Part shown: positions 25,260 to 34,075 of the stretch, piece after piece
How the letters are laid out: each line of letters begins with the position of its first letter
Numbering within the stretch: position 1 is the stretch's first letter
From: Pseudomonas sp. UBA1879
GTDB lineage: Bacteria > Pseudomonadota > Gammaproteobacteria > Pseudomonadales > Pseudomonadaceae
Direction of reading: 5' to 3'
Length of the DNA stretch: 64,000 bases
NCBI RefSeq assembly: GCF_002338065.1
Contig: NZ_DDHJ01000005.1
Coordinates: 62,001-126,000 of the forward strand
The notes under the pieces: generated by a model
Databases searched by the model: none
Seen by the model: the letters and a program-made list of their open reading frames with translations, nothing else
What the model was told of the DNA's origin: nothing
Position numbers and translations under genes: made by a program

Positions 25260-26195
25260 ATGTCCTCACAACAACAAAAATACGTGGTAGAGAAACTCAC
25301 CGACGGCCTGATCTTTGGTGAGGGCACCCGTTGGCGGGACGGCAAGCTTTACGTCTCCGACATGCTGGGCAAAAAGGTTTACACCGTCGATGCCAACGGC
25401 AACAAGACCGTCATCGCCGACATGCCGCACAAGCCGAACGGCATGGGTTTTCTGTCCGATGGCACGCTGATTCTCAGTTCGATGCACGAAACCAAGCTGT
25501 ACCGCTACCTTCCGGGCAAGCCGTTGGGTGAGAACCTTGAGCTGTATGCCGACCTGTCCAGCCTGTTCACGGGCTATATCGGCGACATGGTGATCGACGA
25601 GAACGACCGCATCTACGTCGACGATGTGGGCGCCCGCGTATTTGAAGGCGAAGGCCTGAAACCGGGTCGCATTGTGATCGTCGAGCCCGGCGGCAAGGAC
25701 GTGCACGTAGGGCTCGAAGACTGCCATTTCCCCAACGGCATCGTCATCACGCCGGACAAGAAGCACATCATCTTTTCCGAAACGTTCATCGAGCAGCTGT
25801 CGATCGTGGACATCGTCGAGGGCAAGTTGGTGAACCGTCGCGTTTTCCTCGACATGAAGAAAGCCTTCCCGACCGATGAAGACCGTGCCGGCAACCTGGG
25901 CTGTGTGGACGGCATCGCCATCGACGCCGAGGGCGGCATCTGGCTGGCGGTGCTGCGTTCGCACCAGTTCGCGCGCATCGATGCTCAAGGCAACATCACC
26001 GATCGGGTCCACATTCCAGGCCACGAAGTGGTGTCCGTCGCGCTGGGCGGCGAAGACGGCAAGACGCTGTACATGACCGGCACTCGGCTCAAAGGCGAGC
26101 ATCCGAATATTTTCGCGGCCATGGTGGCGCTGGACGTGGAAACCTCGATTTTCACCACCCGCGTGGCCGTGGGCCGTGGCGACGGTCGCCCGTAA
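25260..26195 (+). CDS. SMP-30/gluconolactonase-family hydrolase
   Basis: A 311-residue six-bladed propeller protein. Metal-ligand positions are Glu in IFGEGTRW (near residue 19), Asn in HFPNGIVI and Asp in GCVDGIAID. The family hydrolyses lactones; here it may open a lactone formed after ring cleavage (inference). The start is ATG at 25260 after AAGGTGG. No signal peptide. The gap of 109 bases from the thiolase gene has no terminator, so it is probably in the same transcript. Confidence 0.85.
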   Translation: MSSQQQKYVVEKLTDGLIFGEGTRWRDGKLYVSDMLGKKVYTVDANGNKTVIADMPHKPNGMGFLSDGTLILSSMHETKLYRYLPGKPLGENLELYADLSSLFTGYIGDMVIDENDRIYVDDVGARVFEGEGLKPGRIVIVEPGGKDVHVGLEDCHFPNGIVITPDKKHIIFSETFIEQLSIVDIVEGKLVNRRVFLDMKKAFPTDEDRAGNLGCVDGIAIDAEGGIWLAVLRSHQFARIDAQGNITDRVHIPGHEVVSVALGGEDGKTLYMTGTRLKGEHPNIFAAMVALDVETSIFTTRVAVGRGDGRP

Positions 26196-26210
26196 CCCCC
26201 GCCTGTGCAG

Positions 26211-26236
26211 CGGGGCGGGCAGGCTGCCCCGTTTCT
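26211..26236 (+). terminator. Possible weak terminator or attenuator
   Basis: The stem CGGGGC/GCCCCG with a 9-base loop, followed by TTTCT, begins 15 bases past the SMP-30 stop. The T tract is short, so partial read-through into the porin gene is likely. Confidence 0.35.
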
Positions 26237-26354
26237 GAAACGCATTGATCGTGTCTAACGGCGTCGGCTACCCAGCCGGCGTTGCGGGCTCGGCTTGCCC
26301 GACGCAAAGCCGTAGGCATTGACCTGCCAACAATAAATATAAGGAATCAGGGTC

Positions 26355-27509
26355 ATGAAACAGGTGCTGGGAGTCATCCTTGCGGGGACTGTGGTGATAT
26401 CGGTCGGGGCGCAAGCGGCCAACGGCGACCAATATGCAGGTTATGGGGTTACTGCCATGGGGATGGGGGGTGCCTCCATCGCCAACCCGGTGGACGCGAC
26501 AGCGGCGGTGAACAACCCGGCCGGTATGGGTGCGGTCGGTTCACGGGTGGACGGAAACGTGATGGCCACCGTGGGGCAATTACGGTCCAACGTTCATGGC
26601 GCGAAGAACAGCGATGACATCTTCCTGTTGCTGCCGGGGTTCGGCGCCAACTATCAATATTCCCCCGATGTGACATTGGGTATCACGGCCGCCGGGTATG
26701 GCGCGGGCGTGGATTACGGCAAACCGATTCCCGCGTTCGGGACGTCCAAGGTCAAATCGGAACTCGCCCAATTGATCCTCTCGCCGACCGCGACCTACCA
26801 GTTCGCGCCTGGGCACTACCTCGGCTTTTCGGTCAAGCTGGGCTATGAAAGCCTGATGCTTCACGGTCTGGAAAACTTCGGCGCCAGCAATGACACCGAT
26901 CATGCGTTGGGGATTGGCTTCGGCATCGGCTACCTGGGCACCGTTGCGCCGAACCTGAGGCTGGGCCTGACCTATTCCTCGCCGGTGTGGTTCCAGAAGC
27001 TGGATGCCCATGACGACATCATTCCCAATGGGCAACTGAACGCGCCGCAGCAGGCGGGGGCGGGGTTGGCCTACGACTGGGGTGACTGGACCTTCGCCTT
27101 CGATTACGTCTGGCTTAATTGGGCGAGTCAGAAGACCTTCAACAACTCACTGGTTGAAGGCGGGGCGCCCGGCTCCGGTCATGGGCCGGGCTTTGGCTGG
27201 CAGAACCAGAACGTCTTTCGCTTTGGGGCCAATTACAAGGTCAATGAGCGCTTGCAGGTTCGCGCGGGTGTGTCGCTGGCCAATCACCAGGTGCCGAACG
27301 ACGAGGCAACCCTGATCGCCATCTGCCCCTGCAATCAACCCAAAAGCGTCACCACGGGCTTGACCTATACGGTCTCAAAAAACCTGGAGGTGAGCGGTTC
27401 ATACATGTACGACCTGCGTCACATCACCAAGGGCACCGGTCCCAGCGAAGGCACGGAAGCGGGCGGCGAGTTGCACATGCTGGCCGTCGGATTTGGCTAT
27501 AAGTACTGA
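26355..27509 (+). CDS. FadL/OmpP1-family outer-membrane transport protein
   Basis: A 384-residue protein with a signal peptide (MKQVLGVILAGTVVISVGAQA, cut before ANGDQ) and the FadL-like hatch region GYGVTAMGMGGASIANP followed by AAVNNPAGM. The beta-barrel strands end in the outer-membrane signature AVGFGYKY. FadL relatives such as TodX, TbuX and SalD-type porins pass hydrophobic aromatics across the outer membrane. At the end of the aromatic operon, it is probably the uptake pore for the same substrate. Confidence 0.9.
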   Translation: MKQVLGVILAGTVVISVGAQAANGDQYAGYGVTAMGMGGASIANPVDATAAVNNPAGMGAVGSRVDGNVMATVGQLRSNVHGAKNSDDIFLLLPGFGANYQYSPDVTLGITAAGYGAGVDYGKPIPAFGTSKVKSELAQLILSPTATYQFAPGHYLGFSVKLGYESLMLHGLENFGASNDTDHALGIGFGIGYLGTVAPNLRLGLTYSSPVWFQKLDAHDDIIPNGQLNAPQQAGAGLAYDWGDWTFAFDYVWLNWASQKTFNNSLVEGGAPGSGHGPGFGWQNQNVFRFGANYKVNERLQVRAGVSLANHQVPNDEATLIAICPCNQPKSVTTGLTYTVSKNLEVSGSYMYDLRHITKGTGPSEGTEAGGELHMLAVGFGYKY

Positions 27510-27525
27510 CGCTGGACCCTGCCAT

Positions 27526-27555
27526 CGTCCGGCACCACGCCTGCCGGACGGTGTT
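27526..27555 (+). terminator. Intrinsic terminator of the aromatic operon
   Basis: A perfect 9-bp stem CGTCCGGCA/TGCCGGACG with a 7-base loop, followed by GTGTTTCT, lies 17 bases after the porin stop. It closes the operon. Confidence 0.65.
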
Positions 27556-27631
27556 TCTCTGTCCTTCATGGCAGGCTCATGCCTAGGGCGGTTGCACGTC
27601 CATTGGCGATATTGGCCTGCCCGCTGTCCGT

Positions 27632-27968
27632 TCAATCCGAGAGAGCAGATCGCGTGCGTCTCAGGTACTTGTAAACAGTGGCGCGCGATACGGATAAAAG
27701 CTCACACACATAATTCATTGAGTTCCGGATCGCGAATACGCCGGCGTCATCCATCTCCCCGATCAATGCGACCCTCTCTTGGGACGTCAACGATGCCAGG
27801 GTCACGTTTCGCGCACTCAAAAACTTATCCATGACCGCATTTGCCGTCTCCTGAAAGTCGGAGGCAAACAGGGCATGAGGCTTTTCAACCATCGTTTCCA
27901 GCCCCAGGAACGATGCGGCCATGTCGGCCATCCCGCTCATGACGGTGGTGTCGAAATTGATGCAGGCT
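27632..27968 (-). pseudogene. 3' fragment of a YheO-like PAS/HTH regulator
   Basis: The minus-strand frame encodes the end of a YheO-family regulator: a PAS tail (ACINFDTTVMSGMADMAASF), then the DNA-binding domain LTSQERVALIGEMDDAGVFA and VCELLSVSRATVYKYLRRTR. About the first half of the usual 220-240 residues is missing. The frame upstream of CINFD is antisense to the cyclodeaminase fragment and not protein-like. It therefore lost its start and promoter in a deletion whose scar lies near 27964-27972. Confidence 0.75.
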
Positions 27969-28599
27969 GACGTCGATGCGTACCGCCCTCGCTGGGCAAA
28001 TTGTGGCGAGAGCGATGGCGCCAACCCATGTGACCGGCATCGGTATAGTCGGAACCGGCACCCAGGCACGCATGCAGTTGGAACATCTGATGCCCGTCAC
28101 CGAGTGTCGATCCGTCACCGTTTTTGGACGCGATCCGCAGCGTTTGAAGGGTTATCGTGAGTTTGCGGAAACCTTGGGTTTCAAGGTCACCACGACTGAA
28201 GACGCTGCCGTCGTTGCCATGAACGCCAATCTGATTGTCACAGCCACCGCTTCACGCGAGGCGATCATCATGAGTGACTGGGTCAGACCGGGCACGCATA
28301 TCACGGCGCTGGGAGCCGATGGCTACGGTAAACAGGAACTGGATGTACAGCTGGTCGCTCGCGCGGATGTCATCGTCGTGGACTCGGCGGATCAATGCAT
28401 CAAGTTCGGTGAAATTGCGCGGGCGATGGCTTCGCGCCTTATCGAGGAAACCAATCTCGTCGCCCTCGGTAGTGTGTTGAGTGGCGAACGGCGAGGACGG
28501 CTGAACGACCGACAGATTACCATCGCAGACCTGACAGGCCTGGGTGTCCAGGATACCCAGATCGCCAAATGTGCTGTGACAGCGTGTTCAAGACACTAA
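27966..28599 (+). pseudogene. 3' fragment of an ornithine cyclodeaminase/mu-crystallin family gene
   Basis: About 207 residues match the C-terminal two thirds of this family: RTALAGQIVARAMAP, Rossmann motif IGIVGTGTQARMQLEHL, VTVFGRDPQRL, then HITALGADGYGKQELD and ITIADLTGLGVQDTQIA. The normal N-terminal 110-120 residues are absent; the frame begins exactly where the truncated regulator ends. An internal ATG at 27976 could be used, but the substrate-binding half would be missing. Probably inactive, and probably without its native promoter. Confidence 0.75.
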
Positions 28600-28631
28600 T
28601 GTAGATGCTCGACGCGGAGGGGACCTTCAGT

Positions 28632-29645
28632 ATGAATCAAGCAGAAATGACCGCCACCTCGGCCATCCAATGGGAGGCGCATGCCTGCTTGCCGTTGATC
28701 CCCGGGCAAGATATGTCCAGCTTGACGAGGTATCGTGATGCGGGCTTTCACCATGTGTCGATCAATGTCGGCATGGACATGACGCCTTTTGAAACGGTGA
28801 TCCGGGTGATCGCCAATTTCAGAAGCTGGCTGGCCGAACACGAAGAAGAGTACATGCTCGTGGCCACAATGGCCGACCTGTACCAGGCGCGGATGCAGCA
28901 GAAACTTGCGGTCTCTTTTGATCTGGAGGGCTCGAACATGCTGCTCCAGGACCCCGCAATGGTCGCGCTATTTGCAAGCCTGGGCGTTCGCCAGATGCTG
29001 CTGGCTTACAACCGCGACAACAGGTGCGCCGGCGGGTGTCATGGAAAGGAAGCGGGATTGACGCCGTTGGGACGCGATGTCGTACGCGCGATCAACGCGG
29101 CGGGGATCGTGGTTGATTGTTCGCATGCCAGCAAACGTTCAAGTCTTGAAATCATGGAGATTTCAGAGAAGCCTGCGATCTTTTCCCATACGAACGTGAA
29201 GGCTCTTTTCAACCATCCGCGGACGATCGATGACGACCAGATCCTCGCCTGTGCCGCACAAGGTGGCGTGATAGGCCTCACCGGTTTGGGCATATTTCTG
29301 GGCGATCCCCTGGCTTCGGTAGATGCCTACGTCCGGCAAATCGACTACTTGGCCGAGCGTATTGGAACCCGCCACATAGGTATCGGCTTAGACACAGAGC
29401 TATACCCGGACAACAAAGATCTGCCGCAAGGCGTAGCCGAGGAGGATTGGTGGCCAAGCGAGCATTATGGCCAGATGAACGGCCATACCCAGTTGCAGCC
29501 CGAGACGCTTTGCCATGTTCGCCACATGCTGGAGCGGATGGGGTACTCAAGGTCAGACATTGAAGCCATCTACGGCAATAATTTCACACGGATTGCGGCA
29601 TCCACATGGCCTGTCACAAAGGCAGAGGTGAACGCTCAGCGGTAG
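28632..29645 (+). CDS. Membrane-dipeptidase-like peptidase (family M19)
   Basis: A 337-residue M19/renal-dipeptidase-like protein. It shows Glu in VSFDLEGSNML, LAYNRDNRCAGGCHGKEAGL, VVDCSHASKRSS with the second His ligand, FSHTNVKALFNHPR, and IGIGLDTELYP with the Asp. The usual first His-x-Asp pair is not obvious (the region reads EAHACLPLIPGQD), so metal binding may differ. No signal peptide. GGAGGGG upstream supports ATG at 28632. It followed the cyclodeaminase gene in an operon and may have lost its promoter with the upstream deletion. Confidence 0.82.
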   Translation: MNQAEMTATSAIQWEAHACLPLIPGQDMSSLTRYRDAGFHHVSINVGMDMTPFETVIRVIANFRSWLAEHEEEYMLVATMADLYQARMQQKLAVSFDLEGSNMLLQDPAMVALFASLGVRQMLLAYNRDNRCAGGCHGKEAGLTPLGRDVVRAINAAGIVVDCSHASKRSSLEIMEISEKPAIFSHTNVKALFNHPRTIDDDQILACAAQGGVIGLTGLGIFLGDPLASVDAYVRQIDYLAERIGTRHIGIGLDTELYPDNKDLPQGVAEEDWWPSEHYGQMNGHTQLQPETLCHVRHMLERMGYSRSDIEAIYGNNFTRIAASTWPVTKAEVNAQR

Positions 29646-29787
29646 CGCGCCACTGGCAAACTGTTGACGCGCGGTCGCATCGAACGTCCCCGAAGGGGAA
29701 TGGATGATCCATTCAGGCATCATGAATTCGTGATTTGGGTGACAGAAGACGATGGATTACGCCTGAGCGGAATCCATCGTCGATCAG

Positions 29788-30543
29788 TCAAATCGACTGG
29801 CCACCCGAGACTTCAATGCGCTGACCGGTGACCCAGCGATTGCTCGGGCTCAAGAGGCTGGCGATCATTGGCCCGATGTCGTCGGGCAGACCCACGCGGC
29901 CAAGCGCGGTCATCCCGGCGAACGCTGTGTTGTAGTCGGGGATGTCGCGAACGGCCCCGCCCAGAAAGTCGGTCTCGATCGCGCCGGGGGCTACGGTATT
30001 GACGGTGATACCGCGACTGCCCAACTCCTTGGCCATGTAAACGCTGAGCGTCTCGACCGCACCCTTGGCCGCCGAATAGGCCGAGAAGCCCGGGAAGGAC
30101 ACACGGGTCAAACCGGAAGACAGGTTGATGATGCGCCCGCCATCGGCCAGGATCGGCAGAAGCGACTGTGTCAGGAAAAACACCCCTTTGACGTGCACAT
30201 CAAACAGCGCATCGAACTGCGCTTCTGTGGTAGTGGCAAAGTCCGCCATTTCGCCATGGCCAGCGTTGTTGATGAGGTGGTCGATCGTATCAACGCCCCA
30301 GGTTTGCTTTACTGCCGCGCGCACAGCGGTCACGAACGCGGGGAAGGACGACACCAGGCTGGTATCCAGTTGCAACGCAACAGCTTTACGACCCAGCGCT
30401 TGAATGTCGGCCACGACGTTCTCCGCAGCCTCTTTTCCACTGCGATAGGTGACGATCACATCGCCCCCCTGGCGAGCGATGCTCAGTGCTGTATTACGGC
30501 CAAGCCCACGGCTGGCACCCGTTACGATCGAAACAGTGGTCAT
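29788..30543 (-). CDS. SDR-family oxidoreductase
   Basis: A 251-residue SDR with TGASRGLGRN at residues 8-17, NNAGHGE, Ser plus YSAAK catalytic residues and a C-terminal ISGGQSI-like end (VSGGQSI). YRSGKEA after strand 2 suggests NADP. AGGAG eight bases upstream supports the start. It is divergent from the AraC regulator at 30807, the common regulator-target arrangement in pseudomonads. Confidence 0.9.
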   Translation of the reverse strand: MTTVSIVTGASRGLGRNTALSIARQGGDVIVTYRSGKEAAENVVADIQALGRKAVALQLDTSLVSSFPAFVTAVRAAVKQTWGVDTIDHLINNAGHGEMADFATTTEAQFDALFDVHVKGVFFLTQSLLPILADGGRIINLSSGLTRVSFPGFSAYSAAKGAVETLSVYMAKELGSRGITVNTVAPGAIETDFLGGAVRDIPDYNTAFAGMTALGRVGLPDDIGPMIASLLSPSNRWVTGQRIEVSGGQSI

Positions 30544-30806
30544 CGTTTTACTCCTGGCAAGTGGCGCTGAATGAGTGTTTACGATGACGTCTTACTGGCG
30601 TTGCAGGTTGCGCGATCGGCTACTTTCATTGCCTATTAATCCAAAGGAGAAGGGTGATACGTCATCCAGACTCAGTTTTTGGCGGGGAGGTCATGCTGAC
30701 GTTGCCTATTCCTCCAGATTGTTTGCTGGATTATCCAATCGGCTTGCACCAGTGGGCGTTGAACAGTGCAATAGGCCGATACAGGGTGCAGGGGGGTAGA
30801 TGACGT

Positions 30807-31691
30807 ATGAACGATCTGCTGAAGGTGGTGAGTCGCTACGCTGACGCTCATCATAGAGGCGGTATTGCAGCGACCCCTTTCCCTGGCCTGGTGATTCTTC
30901 GCGAGACACTGCCGACCGAGCTGCTTTACGCGGTCTCCAAGCCATTGGTAGCGTTAGTGCTTCAGGGCAGAAAGCGCGTCTCGATGGGCGACAACATCTT
31001 TGAATTCGGTGCCGGCGAATCATTGATCATTACCGCCGATGTACCCACGGTCAGTCAGATCACTGTGGCTTCCCGGAACGAGCCGTATTTGGCATTTGTC
31101 GTGGAGTTCGATCACGCATTGATCGAGTCGTTGGTCGTCGAGATGGGCACCGCCCCGTTCACCGTGGGTGAGCCTGTGCGGGTGGAGTCCACGGAAAAAC
31201 AGGTGACAGACGCGGTCCTGCGCTTGCTTCGTTTGCTCGACCGACCTCACGCAGTCGACATATTAAAAAACCAATTGCTCAGGGAGCTTCATTACTGGCT
31301 CCTGTCCGGACGGCATGGCGGAGCGATCCGTGCGCTTGGGATTGCCAGCAGCCACGCCCAAAGAATCGGCCGGGCAATCGCCAGGATTCGGGATGAATTT
31401 GCCCAGCCGCTACGAATGGAGCAGCTGGCCGAGACAGCCGGGATGAGCCTTTCAGGTTTCCACGCCCATTTCCGGACAGTGACGTCGCTGACTCCGCTGC
31501 AATATCAAAAACAACTGAGACTGATCGAGGCGAGGCGCAGGCTTCTGGAGGGCGTTCCTATTGCCAGAGCCGCCCATGAAGTAGGGTACGAAAGTGTCCC
31601 TCAGTTCACGCGAGAATACGGTCGGATGTTTGGTGCGCCGCCTGCGAAAGATATCCGCGACCTAAAAACGCTGCATGGTACGTCGGCTTAG
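30807..31691 (+). CDS. AraC-family regulator with AraC_N cupin domain
   Basis: This 294-residue protein has an N-terminal arabinose-type sensor domain of the PF06719 kind (PLVALVLQGRKRVSMGDNIF, YLAFVVEFD). Two C-terminal helix-turn-helix motifs follow (MEQLAETAGMSLSGFHAHF; IARAAHEVGYESVPQFTREY). It probably activates the divergent SDR gene in response to a small carbonyl or similar compound (inference). Confidence 0.9.
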   Translation: MNDLLKVVSRYADAHHRGGIAATPFPGLVILRETLPTELLYAVSKPLVALVLQGRKRVSMGDNIFEFGAGESLIITADVPTVSQITVASRNEPYLAFVVEFDHALIESLVVEMGTAPFTVGEPVRVESTEKQVTDAVLRLLRLLDRPHAVDILKNQLLRELHYWLLSGRHGGAIRALGIASSHAQRIGRAIARIRDEFAQPLRMEQLAETAGMSLSGFHAHFRTVTSLTPLQYQKQLRLIEARRRLLEGVPIARAAHEVGYESVPQFTREYGRMFGAPPAKDIRDLKTLHGTSA

Positions 31692-31935
31692 CCCTGGGGC
31701 TATCGAGAACGGCAAAGTCCTATTTACCGAAGCAGGTCCGCACACGTTGACGTCGCGACTTATCGGCATTTCGCAAACTGTTTGTCGCCTTTTTGGGGGG
31801 AGGATGGCTCCCCACGCCGGTCTATCTCGTGCTGATTTTTCGAACGATGGGGCGGCACTGTTTCGCTCTTCAGGGGCCTCTATTTCTCTGGACGCAGACC
31901 CGCTGACATACACCCATCAACGGGTTCATGGGTCG

Positions 31936-32571
31936 TCAATCCGCTGCTGGCCATTGCGACATGAACTCGCTGATGGCGCTTAACAGCCTCGTTTTAGGAG
32001 CACCATCGGCTGTTTCAATGGACAGGCCACTCATGAAAATGAATACCGAAGCGGCCAAAGCGTCCACGTCGGTGGCGGCGATGATCTCTCCTTCGGCGAG
32101 TGCACGCTGGAGTCGCGCCGACAACAGTTCTCGCTTCAAGTCCCGTTGCTTGCGCATGACGTCTCGAACACTGTCTGGCGAGGGCGACATCCCTTTGTCG
32201 CCCAATACCAGCAGACAGCCTCGGGGACGCCCTGAGTGAGTGAGGACGTGCACAGTCTCGACAAGCAGTGAATGCACACCGTCGCGGATTCGGGGGGCTT
32301 CTTCGAAGACTTGCCAGGGTTTTTCTGCTTCGGTTGCCAGATACAGCGAGACAGCCTCTTCAAACAGCGCTTCTTTACTTCCGAACGCGGCATACAGACT
32401 CGCGGGGGCCAGGCCCATTGACTGCGACAGCTCGTGAATGGAACTGCCTTGAAAGCCGCTCAGCCAAAACACCTGCATGGCTTGAGCGAGAACCTGCCCA
32501 CGGTCGAAGTGGCGCGGTCGGCCGCGTTTGGCGGGCGGTTTTGTGTCTTTTTCTGATGACGAATTTGCCAT
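31936..32571 (-). CDS. TetR-family regulator
   Basis: This 211-residue protein starts MANSSSEKDTKPPAKRGRPR. TetR helices are AMQVFWLSGFQGSSIHELSQ and GLAPASLYAAFGSKEALFEE, followed by a PRGCLLVLGDK ligand-domain segment. GAGGGA before 32571 decides the start; the frame runs on upstream as antisense of the neighbouring hydrolase gene and is not real there. It follows the hydrolase gene by 17 bases, so the two form an operon, presumably self-controlled through the palindrome at 33489-33498. Confidence 0.9.
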   Translation of the reverse strand: MANSSSEKDTKPPAKRGRPRHFDRGQVLAQAMQVFWLSGFQGSSIHELSQSMGLAPASLYAAFGSKEALFEEAVSLYLATEAEKPWQVFEEAPRIRDGVHSLLVETVHVLTHSGRPRGCLLVLGDKGMSPSPDSVRDVMRKQRDLKRELLSARLQRALAEGEIIAATDVDALAASVFIFMSGLSIETADGAPKTRLLSAISEFMSQWPAAD

Positions 32572-32588
32572 GACGGTATCCCTCGGCT

Positions 32589-33467
32589 TCAGCGCAGAAA
32601 CGCATTCAGGGCGGCCACTGTTTCGTGCGGCGCTTCTTCGGCGTTGAAGTGACCACCGGGAACCTCCACACCCACGGCCTCGGGAGTGAGGGTGCGGCGC
32701 CATGTGTCCAGCGGAGACTCCGGCGCCTGGCCCAAGAACGCCTGTCCCCAAATGATCAGGGTGGGCATCAGAATTCGTGTGCCCGCCTCGAAATCCTTCT
32801 TGTCCAACGCGACGTCCGGGCCGGCGCCTGCACGGTAATCTTCTGCGAAGCCGTGTATCCGATTGGGGTTCCTCCAGGATTCGCGATATTGCTCCATCGC
32901 CTGGGGCGCAAAACAGTCCAGACGACGACTCGCAGTATGGTCGCGCATCAGGGCCTCCATCCACGCTCCAGTCAGCATCGACTCACTCGCAGGCGTGGCC
33001 ATTTCTCTCCAATGTGGAATGAAACTCGCGTCCTTGTGGATTCGATTCCACAAAACGAATGTGGGCAGATTGTCCATCACCACCAGGCTCGTGACGCGCT
33101 CAGGCGCGATAAGCGCCAAGCGGCACGCGACAAAGGCACCGCGATCGTGACCCGCGACGCAGAAGCTTTCAATGCCTAATTTATCCAGCACGGCCAGGCA
33201 ATCCAGAGCCATTTGCTGTTTGGAATAGCGCAAGTGCAATGCATCCCCGGGAGGGCAATCCGAATAGCCATAGCCGAGCAGATCGATGCAGATGACCTCT
33301 CGGGTTTGCGCCAGATCAGGTGCGACTTCGCTCCAACAGGCATGGGACTGAGGAAATCCGTGTATCAGGAGCAGCGGCTGACCGCTACCGCTGCGGCGGA
33401 TGTGGAAGCGCCCACGGCTGGTCTGGATAAATTCTGTGGAAAAACCGGCAAAGAAAGCAGTCGTCAT
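32589..33467 (-). CDS. Alpha/beta hydrolase with Asp nucleophile (dehalogenase/epoxide-hydrolase type)
   Basis: This 292-residue protein carries LLLIHGFPQSHACW, DLLGYGYSD and the elbow VAGHDRGAFVA, in which the nucleophile is Asp. The cap has GFAEDYRAGAGPD, which resembles the EDYRA motif of fluoroacetate dehalogenases. The acid strand is PTLIIWG and the catalytic His is in GGHFNAEEAP. It could be a haloacid dehalogenase or an epoxide hydrolase; the sequence alone does not separate them. The start is ATG at 33467. It is co-transcribed with the TetR gene. Confidence 0.85.
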   Translation of the reverse strand: MTTAFFAGFSTEFIQTSRGRFHIRRSGSGQPLLLIHGFPQSHACWSEVAPDLAQTREVICIDLLGYGYSDCPPGDALHLRYSKQQMALDCLAVLDKLGIESFCVAGHDRGAFVACRLALIAPERVTSLVVMDNLPTFVLWNRIHKDASFIPHWREMATPASESMLTGAWMEALMRDHTASRRLDCFAPQAMEQYRESWRNPNRIHGFAEDYRAGAGPDVALDKKDFEAGTRILMPTLIIWGQAFLGQAPESPLDTWRRTLTPEAVGVEVPGGHFNAEEAPHETVAALNAFLR

Positions 33468-33488
33468 TCTCAAAGCCTATTTATTTAG

Positions 33489-33498
33489 TGATCGATCA
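33489..33498. promoter_or_regulatory. Palindrome before hydrolase-TetR operon
   Basis: TGATCGATCA, a perfect 10-base palindrome, lies 22 bases upstream of the hydrolase start. It is a plausible operator for the TetR encoded in the same operon. Confidence 0.45.
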
Positions 33499-33586
33499 AA
33501 AAATACATAGGATCCGACGATTACGCAAGCGAAGGCTGTGATGCCCTCTCAGTGCTGCGGTTGCGCAAGAGGTGTGAGGTGACGAG

Positions 33587-33772
33587 ATGTGCGAGCGAGG
33601 GGAAGGCGTTTGGTTCCATTTGCTTGCTGACCAATCAGAGTGGATCGAGGTGCGCCCTAGAACAGACGGCGAACATTTAACAACTGTAAGCGCGAGCGAA
33701 GTGATATTTGATCGGATATTCGACGCTCATCTTTATAAGGGCATTCACGCTCCAGTCCAAACAACGGAATAA
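33587..33772 (+). CDS. Possible small unknown protein (61 residues)
   Basis: The frame MCERGEGVWFHLLADQSEWI onwards is preceded by GAGGTG five bases before the ATG. No family is recognised, there is no signal peptide, and the DNA is AT-rich. It may be a chance frame; expression evidence would be needed. Confidence 0.2.
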   Translation: MCERGEGVWFHLLADQSEWIEVRPRTDGEHLTTVSASEVIFDRIFDAHLYKGIHAPVQTTE

Positions 33773-33787
33773 CAGGTTTGAGTCCCA

Positions 33788-33816
33788 CAAATATGTACGG
33801 TCAGCGTACATATTTG
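33788..33816. promoter_or_regulatory. Perfect 12-bp inverted repeat upstream of the Cif-like gene
   Basis: The arms CAAATATGTACG and CGTACATATTTG are exact reverse complements separated by GTCAG. The core ATGTACG-N5-CGTACAT matches the site at 15792-15810 in layout and spacer length. It is most likely a dimer-binding operator. It has no T tract and is unlikely to be a terminator. Confidence 0.65.
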
Positions 33817-34075
33817 AACACCGGTCACTGGCCGATCGAGTGCCAGGTTGTTCGTTCGAAGGCGCGTGGATTCACTATAGAAAGTTCCATCTTTTTTTTT
33901 GGACTGCTTGAATATCAATGGGCAGGAACATCGTTGACGAGTGGGGGACTGCTCTATTAATGTATCGATCGTTATCTATGTGGTCTGTTCAAGGCCCAGA
34001 ACATTAACGACAACCCGCAGGCGACACCGGAAATAGATCCAAGCGTCCCGCACCCATGTCCAAGGGATACATGAT

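Larger units (their letters stand above)
33468..34075. other. AT-rich divergent regulatory region between two Asp-nucleophile hydrolases
   Basis: About 600 bases, clearly poorer in G+C than the surroundings. It holds a TGATCGATCA palindrome next to the minus-strand hydrolase and a long perfect inverted repeat about 260-290 bases before the Cif-like gene. One short open frame with a ribosome site is listed separately. The composition suggests a transferred or regulatory region. Confidence 0.5.

Noticed and set aside
32572..32964. N-terminal extension of the TetR gene
   Set aside because: The frame is open upstream, but it runs through the hydrolase coding region; the ribosome site and TetR family length fix the start at 32571.
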